Source of the DNA: Diplocarpon mali
Lineage: Eukaryota; Ascomycota; Leotiomycetes; Helotiales; Drepanopezizaceae
Reading direction: 5' to 3'
Assembly (NCBI GenBank): GCA_024741835.1
Contig: JAENRP010000439.1
Location: 1 to 31,183, forward strand
DNA: 31,183 bases
The position numbers and the translations under genes are program-made. The notes below the pieces were generated by a model. That model was not told the origin of the DNA, made no database searches, and saw only the letters and a program-made list of their open reading frames with translations. How positions within the stretch are numbered: the stretch's first letter is position 1; each line of letters begins with the position of its first letter. Positions 22,306 to 31,183 of the stretch are shown here, in pieces.

Positions 22306-22703
22306 TCATTTCGTCTTTCCCGTACCGTTGATCATGTTGTTAAATGCCTTTCCAATCAATGAGGGCTACATCACATCATCAGCCAACATCCTCCTCTCCC
22401 TACGGGAGCGCGCAGGGGATGGGATGGAGGAGGGGGAGACCAAGCGGCAAAACCTACCTCCTGCCGCTGATCACTGATGCCCTCGCTGAACTTCCGGCTC
22501 CCGAAGCCCTGGTTCTCGCTCGCGCCCTCCTGGTCCTGGCTGCCCAGGCTCGCCGCGCCCGGGGTGTGGTGGTTCGCGGCGCCGGCGCGGCTGTACGCCG
22601 CCTCGATGTTCTTGACGCCCGGCGTCGTGAAGCCGGCCGCGAGGAGGCCGCCGAGCGTCGTCGTGTCGTCCTTGGCCGGGGTCGCGCGCGTTGCGTCGGA
22701 CAT
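22306..22703 (-). CDS. Small hydrophilic fungal protein (101 aa), motif-sharing neighbour of the 83-aa protein
   Basis: Two exons on the minus strand: 22458-22703 and 22306-22365, with a 92-bp intron (GTAGGT...GATGTAG). The protein begins MSDATRATPAKDDTTT, has a segment GGLLAAGFTTPGVKNIEAAY, a Gly/Ser/Gln/Glu-rich middle (HHTPGAASLGSQDQEGASE), and ends FSEGISDQRQE then PSLIGKAFNNMINGTGKTK. The second exon is supported by the phase and by the match of IGKAFNN to IGKLWNN in the neighbouring gene. It has no signal peptide or membrane segment and is probably disordered. I do not recognise a named family; small stress- or spore-associated proteins of fungi have similar composition, but that is inference. 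A (TG)9 repeat lies just upstream of the ATG. Confidence 0.7.
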
Positions 22704-23336
22704 ATTGTGTGTGTGTGTGTGTGTCGACTGTGTATGTGGTTCTGTGAGGGGATATCTGAAGAGGAGAGGAGGGGAGGGGCGTGTGGAGGTTGGATGGTGT
22801 CGCGGGCGGATTGGTCTGTCTTAAATCGTCGGAGTGGCAGGAGATTCGCACCGGGAGAGACCGTGGCCTGGATAGCCCTCGTCATCAAGACTTCTATACA
22901 TAATCCCCCCCCCTCTCACTGGCTCTGTGCCCTTAAAGGTCGTTCAAGTGAGCAGACTACTGATGTCGAGGCGTCATGCTCTGTTTCAGGGTCCAGCCTT
23001 GTCAAGAGAGGTAGATGCCGCATGCGCTCGCATAGTGCATTCCGCATTCTCCTGCCTCTGAACTTGCCCATCCGATGACTGATTCGGCGGACTCACATAC
23101 GAGGTCGTCGTCAGCGGTAACAATGTATTACTATATCTTGACCCTGGTCAACTTGAAGTCTGTTGGTACGGAAAGGTTCATAATTCATTGTCCTAGCTCT
23201 CATTTACAACGGGCTATTCCACCCACGCCAATCCGGCACGCTCCTTGCTAAACCCCAGAAACACAACAGTTCTTTTGCCCCGTCCTGCGGTACCAATTCT
23301 CACGGGGCCTCATCACTTCAAGATCCCGACGGACGT
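22704..23336. other. Intergenic between the two small motif-sharing genes
   Basis: Promoter and leader of the 101-residue gene plus the 3' flank of the 83-residue gene (both minus strand). A (TG)9 dinucleotide repeat occupies 22706-22724, three bases from the start codon; on the coding strand it is a CA repeat in the leader. Nothing else is recognised. Confidence 0.5.
22706..22724. repeat. TG/CA dinucleotide microsatellite
   Basis: Nineteen bases of uninterrupted TG alternation in the predicted 5' leader of the minus-strand gene that starts at 22703. Confidence 0.9.
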
Positions 23337-23781
23337 CTACTTGGGCGGTGATCCTGATGTAAAGCTGCAGCACCATCAGCATCTCTGCCAATTTCCTACC
23401 CGACATATCCTCTCCTCTCCCCCGGCCCCGTCCCCGCCGGCAGAGCCCCGACGCACCAAGGAGGATGCAACTTACTTGTTCCACAGCTTGCCAATCACGC
23501 CCGTCGCAGGCTTCATCTCCGCAAAGCTCTGTCGCCTCGCCTGCGCCGTCGCGTCAATGCTGTTGCGCTTCTGGTCGATGAGGCCGGAAAAGAGGGTGCC
23601 GGAGTTCTGTGGGTGTAAAGGGTCAGCATCTCGACAGGTGAAGTGAGGCAATTGGCACGTAGGGAGAGAGAAGGCAGGATGGGTATACCTTCCGCGGCGC
23701 CCCGGAGCCGACATTATTCGCAGGCGTCGACCCAATGCCGCTTCCTCCGTTGACAGCCGTGGTTCGTCCCGAGGAGGCCAT
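23337..23781 (-). CDS. Small hydrophilic fungal protein (83 aa) with IGKLWNNF motif
   Basis: Three exons (minus): 23689-23781, 23476-23606, 23337-23364. All joints keep phase; donors are GTATAC and GTAAGT, acceptors CACAG and TGCAG. The protein starts MASSGRTTAVNGGSG (Gly/Ser/Asn-rich), followed by NSGTLFSGLIDQKRNS, a polar helix (ATAQARRQSFAEMKP), and ends ATGVIGKLWNNFTSGSPPK. The last exon contributes only the final nine codons including the stop; it is preferred over reading to a later acceptor because it completes the WNNFT motif. No signal or membrane segment. I recall similar short conidiation/stress-type proteins in other filamentous fungi but cannot name the family with confidence. 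It shares short motifs with the protein encoded just downstream on the same strand. Confidence 0.72.
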
Positions 23782-24270
23782 CCTGAATACGGTTTTGCTG
23801 GTGATTGTGGGTTTGCTTCTGGTCCCGTTGATGAGCTCTGACTAGGTTGGGCCGCTCTGGCGAGAGAAGAGGGTATTCGCAGACGGGAGGTCTTGAAGGC
23901 AGGGTAGTGTAAGAGTGTTGAATTGCAGATAATTGAGAAGTAAGCAGGTGGGAGGAGAGAGAGATATATATATATAGGTAGGTAGATGAGCACAACGACC
24001 GCTCCGAGAGACCCCGCACACCTGCCTCACCCCTCTCACGAGCCTCCACCTCCCGACGTGGAGGCCGAGTGCTTGGGTGCGCGGTAGAGCGATGAGGTCA
24101 GCTCCGGCCGGGGCTCCAAAGTAACGCGTGAACCATGACTTCATCACCTCGCCTGCCCATCGTCCCGTGTTCTGCGCTCGATCTGGTCTGCGCGACTCGG
24201 CGTCGGCTTCGCTCTACCGCGCGCTTGCCTCCGATCTCTCGCACGCGCCTCCGTACCATCTCGTCGGATA

Positions 24271-24386
24271 TCGCATCGCATCGCATCGCATCGCATCGTA
24301 TCGTATCGCATCTCATCGCCTCACATCACACCGTCTCTACCCAGATCTACCAGATCTACCAGATCTACCACATCTACCACATCTAC
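24271..24386. repeat. Two abutting tandem repeats: 5-mer TCGCA and 9-mer CAGATCTAC
   Basis: From 24271 there are five exact TCGCA units, then variants (TCGTA, TCGCA, TCTCA, TCGCC, TCACA) to ~24330. From 24342 there are three exact CAGATCTAC units followed by two CACATCTAC units to 24386. The variants grade away from a core, as expected for replication slippage followed by point mutation. Confidence 0.85.
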
Positions 24387-24822
24387 CCACATCCACCAGC
24401 CCACAACCCCGTGCAGCATCCCTCTCCCCGCCCAATCGTCAGCCGCCGATTCGAAAGGCGTCCGAGAAAGTGAGGCCCAACAGAGGGCGTGGAGAGTCAT
24501 GACGACGTTGGCGCCGACGTCACGCTAGCGCGATCGTGGGGGGGGGATCGGACCTGCCGATCTGGGGTGCATTTTGCGTGGGGTATGTGCGCACGTGAGC
24601 TGTGCGGCCCGTTTCGGCCTTGGATCTGGTCCTCTCCCGGATTGTCGGCCCTCGAGCCGGGACGGGCCCGACACGCTTGCTCGGATGCCTCGCAGCTACG
24701 TAGACATGCCGTTGCTCGCGACGTGGGCCCATGGCGGCAAACATCGCCGGCCGACATCATGACCGCAGCTCACAGTGTCGGCGTTTGCCAGAGATGCCCA
24801 GGTAAGCAACGGGCTTCGTGTA

Positions 24823-24846
24823 CAGAGCCGCAGAGCCGCAGAGCCG
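24823..24846. repeat. Tandem repeat (CAGAGCCG, 3 copies)
   Basis: Three exact 8-base CAGAGCCG units in GC-rich intergenic DNA. No function is evident. Confidence 0.8.
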
Positions 24847-25470
24847 TGGTGAGACGCTGAGACGCAGCAACGTGCACTGCAACGCGGCCGCATGATTCCC
24901 CCCTTCCAGGGCTCGAGCCAGGGCAACCGTGATGGTTCCCGATTCGCAGCGTCCAGGAATCTCCACGGCGTCGTTTCCTCTCCCTCTGGTCACTCACCAT
25001 CCGCAGACCGGTGTCTCTCGGGTGCGCCCACAGCTCCCAGACAGCGTGCACCCGCCTCCCATGTCCCGCCCCTCGCTCCGGTGACATCCTCGGTATAGAC
25101 CGTCTTGCGGCATCACCCCCCGTCACATCGAAGTCACTCCAGCGCGTCGCGGCATCAAAACGAGAAATCTCTGTGGGTCCACGCAGCAAGTACGGCCAGC
25201 CGAGCAGAACCCGCAAAACCCCGGGACACATGACACATCAAAGAGTAGGCGGAGTTGTCTAAGCGTATTTATTCATTGACTTCCCAAACCTCAAGTGACG
25301 CGTGCCGAGTGACCGTGGGATAATCTACTCCTCGTCACCACCTTCAAGCCACCAACGTCCATTCCAAAACCCCCCAGAACATGGCGCACGTGGTGGCTCT
25401 GCCGCAAGATTGACGCTGGCTCGCCGTCCCTCGTTGCTGTTGGCAACTGGACTCCTCCCCAAACACACCA

Positions 25471-28400
25471 TCACTTGTCACCGGGCTTGACAATCTTACA
25501 GATGAGGTCTGCGCCCCCAACCGAATCCCCCTCCTTGATCTGGACGGATCCGACCTTGCCCGCGTGAGGAGCGGAGATGACCATTTCCTGTCCCGGCCGT
25601 TAGCAAGAAACCGAGACGCTGTTGGACCAGGCTTACCATCTTCATGGCGCTGAGCACGGCAATCGGGTCACCCTTCTTCACCTCCCCACCTTCCTTGACA
25701 CGGATCTCGACAACCACGCCCGACATCGGGGCTCCGACTTGGCTGCTGTCTCCCGGATCGGCCTTGGGCCTGCTGGTGTTCTCGACGGCAGCCTTGTTGT
25801 CATCGACGGTGACCTGACGAACTTCGCCGTTCATCTCGTAGAAGACCTCTCTCTGTCCCGTCGTGTCTGACAATGGACCAACCGCGAGGAGCTTCAAGAT
25901 CAGCACCTTGCCCTTCTCGAGCTCCACGTGAAACTCCTCTCCGATCTCCGGTCGGGAGAGGAAGTATCGGGTTGGGAGAACGCTCAGATCGCCGTACTTC
26001 TGGACAAAAGTGCGGTAGTCTTCGAAGACCTTGGGGTACATGGCATAACTGGCGACATCGCACTCGGTAACGCTGCCGTACTTGGTGTAGATATCCTTCT
26101 TGATCTTTGCCAGGTCAAGAGGCTCCAGGGTCAGCCCAGGACGCTTGTCGAGCTTGCGTCGGCCGCGGAGAGCGTTGGTCCGGAGAGGCTCCGGGAATCC
26201 TCCGTATGGCTGGCCCATGAGACCCTCGAAAAAATCGAGCACAGAGCCGGGAAAGTCGAGCTCGGCAGCCTTCGCCTGCACATCATCGTAGCTGAGCTGG
26301 TTGGAGACCATAAACTGGGCCAAATCACCAACCACCTTCGACGTTGGGGTGACCTTGACGATATCCCCGAGCAAGTCATTGGCCTGCTCATAAGCCTTCT
26401 TGGTTTCGGCCCACTGGGCGCCCAGGCCGAGCTGCGAAGCCTGGAACATCATGTTCGTCAGCTGGCCACCGGGGATCTCGTGCTCGTAGACCTCGGGATC
26501 CGGGCCGGTGAGACCGGCCTCGAACGGAGAGTACAAGAGACGGAGCTGGGCCCAGTACGTGTCAATGGCTCGGACGTGGTGGACATTCAATCCCGGGTCA
26601 AGCTCCGAGCCTTCCAACGAAGCGAGGACGGCACCGACGCTTGGCTGAGACGTCATTCCAGACAAGCTGTCGGTCGCGGTATCAACAACATCAGCGCCAG
26701 CATTGGCACAAGCCACCATCGACGCAACACCAGTGCCAGCCGAATCGTGGGTGTGAACGTGGATTGGAAGGTCGGGGTACTTCTTGCGGATGGCCCCGAT
26801 GAGGAGCGTGGCAGCTCTGGGCCGCAGTACACCTGCCATATCCTTCACTCCGAGAATATGGATCTTCAGGGCAACCAGGTCATCGACCAGCTTCAAGTAG
26901 TACTCCAGGTTATACTTCTTACCGGGGTTAAGCACTTTTGGCCAGGTTAGCGAGAGACTCTCTCCCAGTGTGCAGATCCGGGCGCTGGAACCGGCCTGGC
27001 CGTTCCTCGAGGGCAGATCACAAGTGTGCCAACAGGGCACTCGCCCATCAGAGCCAGAGGGGAGAAGACCGAGTGCTGCCGGGGGCACCCAGGGAAACCC
27101 CCAAATGTGATGAGGCCAACAAGGCCCGACGGAAACAAGAAAGGTGTGGGAGGGGGGGGGGAAAGGGGGAAAAAGGGTTACTTGCTGTCGCCAGAATAGC
27201 ACACTGTTCCCTCTACAACACCGCCAGCCTTGTGCACCGCCTGGATACCCACCTCGAGCTGCGCAATGTCATTCAGGGCATCAAACACTCTGAATATATC
27301 CACTCCGCTGTTCTTGGACATCAGCACCCGTCTTCGATCGGAATTCCTCACGAGCCAATCCATCTTCGCAGGCTGCCCGCAAGACTCACACGAGAACCCA
27401 GGGGGGGGATTGTCACTTACTGCTTCTTGGCTTGCTCGCAGAAATGGTAGATGGCGTTATCTGGCAGCGAAGAGTACGCCACGCCGTTGGCTCCACGCAG
27501 CAGCATCTGGAAAGGGATGTTCGGAACCAGCTTTCGCATCTTCCGAAGTCTGTCCCACGGATCCTCGTAGAGGAAACGCATGGCAACGTCGAACGTGGCC
27601 CCTCCCCAGCACTCGAGGCTGTAGAGGTTGCTATACGCGTGACTGGTCTCCCGGGCGATGTTGAGGAGATCGACCGTTCGCACCCGGGTGGCCAGGAGAG
27701 ACTGATGAGCATCACGCCAAGTGGTGTCCATGAGGAGACAGCCCTTGTTCTGACGCACAGCCTTGGCAAAAGCCTCTGGGCCTTGGTCGACGAGGATGTT
27801 GCGCCAGCCCTTCTGGCACGACACAGAGGTATCGATCTTCTTCCCCGCCTCATCGTGGAGCTCGGGCATGATGATCTCCCCTTTGAGCTTGGGTTCTCCG
27901 ACCTGACCTTTGATCGACGAACCGTTGACAGCAACGTCTCCCAGGTACGCGAGAAGCTTCTGGGCACGATTCTGACTGCCAACCAGGTCGAACAGCTCCG
28001 GCGTATCATCAATAAACGTGGTCCAGCAGGTTCCCTCGATGAAGGTGGGATGCGTGAGCAGAGATGCGAGGAAGGGGATGTTGGTCTTGACACCACGAAT
28101 CCGGAATTCGACCAGAGCACGGAGCATCTTGCGTCGGGCAATCTCGTATGTCGATCCTTGACACGTACACTTGACCAGCATAGAATCGTAACTTTTGCAA
28201 GTCAGCACTGTTCACGGAAACCCCTCGGCGGGCCGGTCGCCGCGTCACCGTCACAGTCGGGGGGAGATGGGGAAGAAGAGAGGAGAGAAAAAAAAAAAAT
28301 GAAAATGAAAATGAAAATGGTGGGCCCCTCGTCCTTACTGCGGAGTGATGATTGCACCGGCAAATCCATTGCCCCCATCCAACCGGACACCGTTACCGCC

Positions 28401-30145
28401 CGCGGACCTGTAGACCTCAATCTTTCCAGTATCTGGCGAGAATCCCTTGGCGGGATCCTCCGTGGTGATCCGGCACTGGATGGCGAAACCGCGCGTCGAA
28501 ATCCGGTCTTGGGTCAGTCCGAGCTGAGCCAAGGTGGCGCCTGCGGCAATCTGGATCTGCGCAGCAATGATATCGATGCCGGTGATCTCCTCGGTGATGG
28601 TGTGCTCGACCTGGATCCGAGGGTTGATCTCGATGAAGTAGTACCGGTTCTGCTGGTCAACCAGAAACTCGGCCGTCCCCGCATTGCGGTAGTTGACCGA
28701 CCGGGCAAGCCTCACCGCGTCACTCAAGAGGTTGTCGCGGACCTCTGCCGGGAGGTCCTTGGCCGGGGCCAGCTCCACCACCTTCTGATGTCTCCGCTGA
28801 ACCGAACAGTCCCGCTCATACAGGTGGACAATGTTTCCGTGGTTGTCGCCGAGGAGTTGGACCTCGATATGCTTGGGTTTGTCGAGGAAGCGCTCTACAA
28901 AGACGGTCCCGTTGCCAAAGGCCGACTTGGCCTCGGAAGTAGCTCTCTGGAAGGAATCCTCCAGAGACGACTGCTCTCGCACCACTCGCATGCCCCGGCC
29001 CCCACCACCGTAGGCAGCCTTGATGATGATGGGGAATCCGTATTCATCCGTGAAGCGCTTGACATCCTCAAACTTGTCCACGGCCCCCTCGGTGCCGGGG
29101 ACGACCGGGACGCCCGCCTTGATGGCGAGGATTCGGGCAGAGACCTTGTCGCCGAGCGAGTCGATGACCTCCGGGGACGGACCAACGAACTGCCGAGAGA
29201 GATTAGCCGGGAGCCCACGCGCGATCACATCTCGGGCAGCCTACGATGAGGCCAGCCTTCTCCACGTTCCGCGCAAACTGGGCATTCTCCGAGAGGAAGC
29301 CGTAACCTGCGGAGAGTTAGCCAGCCTCGTCCCCCCTCGGTGGCGCATCTCGCCTACCCGGGTGGATCATCTGAACTCCATGCTGTGTTGCAATCTTGAT
29401 AATCTCGTCTCCCGCCAAGTACGCCCCGACGGGAGTGTACTGGCCGCGCTTTCCGATCACGTATGCCTCGTCGGCCTCTGCAGCAAAAGCTTGAGTTTAG
29501 CCCGCGCGCCCCGATAGCTTCCCGATAGGGTTTTTGATGCGGGGAACTAACTTTGCCTATGCATGCTGAGTCGGTCCTCATAGCTGGCAGCGTGTTAGCC
29601 CGGCGCTTGTATTTTCCCAGCTTCCACTTGGTACCTGTAGACTGCGACGGTCTGCAACGAGAGTTCGTGGGCCTGGTGTGTGAGTCAGCATATGCATACG
29701 AGGCATGCGCGCATGTTTGGGGAGGGGGGTCAAGACTTGCCGTCCGGAAGATCTAGAGTATCGCAAGGCAGATTAGCAACCTGGTCCGGAATCCCGGGCC
29801 GAGCAGCGTACGTACACGGATAGCTACACGGGGGGGTCAGTTGTCGGGTTGCACACCGCAGCCGCCTGCTTGCACGGGGCGTTTACTTACGGATTTCTCC
29901 TCGGTTGGCGACTGTCCGGTGCCGCGGCCGACCATTAGCACAGGGAACGTCACGAGCCAGAGCTTCGGCCCAACGCGCTCAGGGGTGAAGGCAGGGCCGC
30001 ACTCACCGAGAAGCTTTTTCAGATGCATGATGCTGGAATTGGCGCGGATGCGGTGAATGGTCTGCGACTGCTGCGAGTCCATGCCCTCCTCGAAGACCTC
30101 GCTGTAGGCGCCGTGCTCGCCGTGCTCGCCCTGGTGCTCGGCCAT
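25471..30145 (-). CDS. pyc: Pyruvate carboxylase (biotin-dependent, cytosolic type)
   Basis: Predicted 1196-residue anaplerotic enzyme making oxaloacetate from pyruvate, bicarbonate and ATP. Thirteen exons (minus): 30007-30145, 29891-29911, 29816-29823, 29741-29752, 29635-29672, 29552-29583, 29358-29477, 29245-29306, 28339-29189, 27421-28191, 27186-27307, 25637-26934, 25471-25587. Every junction keeps phase. Biotin carboxylase (~42-490): [26 protein letters not shown], the ATP-grasp loop GGGGRGMR (~205), [11 protein letters not shown]. Carboxyltransferase (~575-850): [16 protein letters not shown] (~582), [35 protein letters not shown]. Biotinyl domain: AMKM with biotin Lys1157, ending KIVKPGDK. 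The N-terminus ([12 protein letters not shown]) is not a mitochondrial presequence, so a cytosolic location is likely, as in other fungi. Two introns begin with GC rather than GT. Length matches fungal homologues (~1190). Confidence 0.97.
26935..27185 (-). other. GC-AG intron 11 of pyruvate carboxylase (251 bp)
   Basis: The exon ends CYSGD plus one base and the next resumes with TG-CTT-AAC, giving the conserved [14 protein letters not shown]. The only donor that allows this is GCAAGT (27185-27180). A CTAAC branch word lies ~15 bases before the AAAAG acceptor. It is the longest intron of the gene. Confidence 0.85.
29673..29740 (-). other. GC-AG intron 4 of pyruvate carboxylase (68 bp)
   Basis: Follows the 12-nt micro-exon coding IFRT. 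The donor is GCAAGT (29740-29735) and the acceptor CACCAG ends at 29673, giving IFRT then AHELS, as conserved in the family. The nearest GT would break the frame. Confidence 0.85.
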
Positions 30146-30341
30146 GATGGCTGGCTTTTTCCTGTGGATGTTCTTTTTTTTTTTGAGAGGGGAGAGAGGG
30201 GAGAAGGGATAGCGAGAGCTCGGTATTGCCCGGTGGCTACGGTCGCTCGGGGGTTGGTGAGGTGTACCTAGGTCAGATCCGGTCGAGAGGGGAAGAAGAG
30301 AGCGATGCGGGCAGAGGGGGTGCGAAGAGAGCTATGCGGGG

Positions 30342-30404
30342 CAGAGCGGGCAGAGCGGGCAGAGCGGGCAGAGCGGGTAGAGCGGGTAGAGCGGGTAGAG
30401 CGGG
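30342..30404. repeat. 9-bp tandem repeat (CAGAGCGGG/TAGAGCGGG, 7 copies)
   Basis: Four exact CAGAGCGGG units (30342-30377) are followed by three TAGAGCGGG units (30378-30404). It is located ~200 bp upstream of the carboxylase start codon, so it lies in the promoter or leader. Confidence 0.9.
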
Positions 30405-31116
30405 CAGTCCTTTTAGCCGAGCGGGATCGATCTCTCGCGGCGCGGGGTCAAGTGAGCTGAGCCGAGCTGGGCCAACGCACCGAGCCGTGTCGTGAGGAGA
30501 TGAGGGCGAAGGCGCGGGGTGGCTGTCGCTCGTGGTTCTTTGTAGGGGAACGGTGGAGATGGATGAAGCCGAGGTTTTTTTTTTGTTTTTGTTTGTGCTT
30601 TTTCCCTCTCTTCTTCGCCGAGAGTGGAGGGAGAGAGGATGGGGAGGGGATGAGAGGGGGAGGGGATGAGAGGGAGAAGAGGAGACGGGAGGGGGACGGC
30701 GGCATATATTGGAATGTTCGAACCTTGGCTGCTCTGGCCCGGGGGGGCTAGGGCAATTAGCTTCGCGGGAGCGTGATTTGGGTTTTGGCAAGGACGAAGA
30801 AGCTTTGATGGTCTCGGCGCTTAGAGAGGGAGGGGAGTTGAGAGAGGGAGGGGAGAGTTGAGTTGAGAGGGAGAGAGGGAGAGAAGGAGAGAGAGAGAGA
30901 GAGAAGGAGAGAGAGGGAGAGGGAGAGGGAGAGGGAGAAAGTGTGAGTGTGGATTGAGTTTGAGAGATCGAGAAGGCGTCGAGGGTGCGAAGGAGAGAGA
31001 GAGAGGAAGAAGGAAGAGACAAGAGCTCTCAGCAGCTTCCATTCCTGGCATGGCTTGTCCCATCTCCAGCTGCCGGTCCAGATTGATTCCCCGTCCCCGT
31101 CCCCTCCTCCGTAGGG

Positions 31117-31133
31117 TAGAGAGAGAGAGAGAG

Positions 31134-31170
<37 letters not shown>
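31117..31170. repeat. GA dinucleotide microsatellite
   Basis: Almost uninterrupted GA alternation broken once near 31133. On the carboxylase coding strand it reads as a CT tract ~1 kb upstream of the start codon. A looser GA-rich tract lies at ~30825-31010. Confidence 0.9.
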
Positions 31171-31172
<2 letters not shown>

Positions 31173-31183
31173 TCCCTCGTGTT

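Larger units (their letters stand above)
23782..25470. other. Repeat-bearing spacer upstream of the 83-aa gene, 3' of pyruvate carboxylase
   Basis: No supportable gene in ~1.7 kb. The left part should hold the promoter of the 83-residue gene and includes a short TA repeat (~23964-23976). Two adjacent tandem repeats lie at 24271-24386 and one at 24823-24846. ORFs across the repeats (such as 24128-24502) merely translate them. The right part is the 3' flank of the carboxylase gene. Confidence 0.5.
30146..31183. promoter_or_regulatory. Upstream region of pyruvate carboxylase, purine-rich on + strand
   Basis: On the coding (minus) strand this interval is strongly pyrimidine-rich: long CT tracts at ~30825-31010 and 31117-31170, and A/T runs near 30175 and 30573. 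CT-rich tracts are common in promoters and leaders of highly expressed fungal genes. The ORFs across it (30273-31022 minus) only translate the repeats. No second gene is supported before the window ends. Confidence 0.5.

Noticed and set aside
23248..23364. A longer last exon for the 83-aa gene, using the acceptor ten bases downstream
   Set aside because: It would replace the conserved-looking WNNFTSG ending with a long unrelated tail; the nearer CTGCAG acceptor gives a short motif-complete C-terminus.
24128..24502. ORFs encoding repeated IASHR and LPDLP-like units
   Set aside because: They are direct translations of the TCGCA and CAGATCTAC tandem repeats, with no independent support.
18923..25587. 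A pyruvate-metabolism gene cluster (mpc1 and pyruvate carboxylase)
   Set aside because: Four unrelated or unidentified genes lie between them, and the neighbours are housekeeping genes; sharing a metabolite is not enough to call a cluster.
25928..26950. A 340-codon plus-strand ORF
   Set aside because: It is another antisense shadow of the carboxylase exon 25637-26934.
27432..29249. A 605-codon open frame on the plus strand
   Set aside because: It is antisense to conserved pyruvate carboxylase exons. It stays open because of GC-rich codon use on the other strand, and its translation has no recognisable domain.
30273..31022. A 249-codon minus-strand ORF rich in Ser/Pro/Leu
   Set aside because: It translates CT-rich microsatellite DNA and the 9-bp repeat upstream of the carboxylase gene.

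Overview
This window looks like nuclear chromosomal DNA from a filamentous ascomycete (Pezizomycotina). The evidence is short introns of about 44-150 bp with GTRNGT donors and CTRAY branch sites, compact genes on both strands, and housekeeping proteins of fungal type. A leotiomycete-like fungus is my guess from general gene structure only. I see no prokaryotic gene, rRNA, tRNA, CRISPR array or intact transposon, and no coherent new multi-gene system.

Layout. Positions 1-1593 are gene-poor, and the first ~350 bp are AT-rich and full of hairpins. At 1594-2748 (-) lies a thioredoxin/PITH-domain protein of the TXNL1 type. At 3725-4116 (-) lies a small secreted, probably GPI-anchored protein. From 4117 to 9662 there is a long gene-poor stretch with one weak two-exon candidate (6745-7247) and a frame-broken Lys/Pro/Ser-rich gene (7855-8706). 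At 9663-11598 (+) is the bifunctional purine enzyme AICAR transformylase/IMP cyclohydrolase. About 3 kb of non-coding, low-complexity DNA follows, then a four-helix membrane protein (14617-16321, +). A 54-residue Ala/Lys-rich basic ORF (17292-17456, +) sits alone.

From 18923 the region is dense: mitochondrial pyruvate carrier MPC1 (-), spliceosomal SmB (-) and ribosomal protein uL5/L11 (+). SmB and L11 diverge from a ~300 bp shared promoter. Two small intron-containing genes on the minus strand (22306-22703 and 23337-23781) share short motifs, including an IGK-x-[FW]-NN motif near the C-terminus. A repeat-rich spacer follows. The right end is the pyruvate carboxylase gene (25471-30145, -), rebuilt here as 13 exons encoding 1196 residues. 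CT-rich DNA (GA on the + strand) lies upstream of it.

How the genes relate. Most are unlinked core functions: redox, purine synthesis, splicing, translation and pyruvate metabolism. MPC1 (pyruvate import into mitochondria) and pyruvate carboxylase (pyruvate to oxaloacetate) share a metabolite but are separated by four genes, so I do not call them a cluster.

The most interesting content is gene architecture. The 5' third of the pyruvate carboxylase gene has consecutive micro-exons of 21, 8 and 12 nt, and the gene has two non-canonical GC-AG introns. SmB has a 9-nt internal micro-exon. The GPI-protein gene appears to end in a 9-nt coding exon. All exon models were derived by eye from splice signals, reading phase and family conservation; no transcript data were available.
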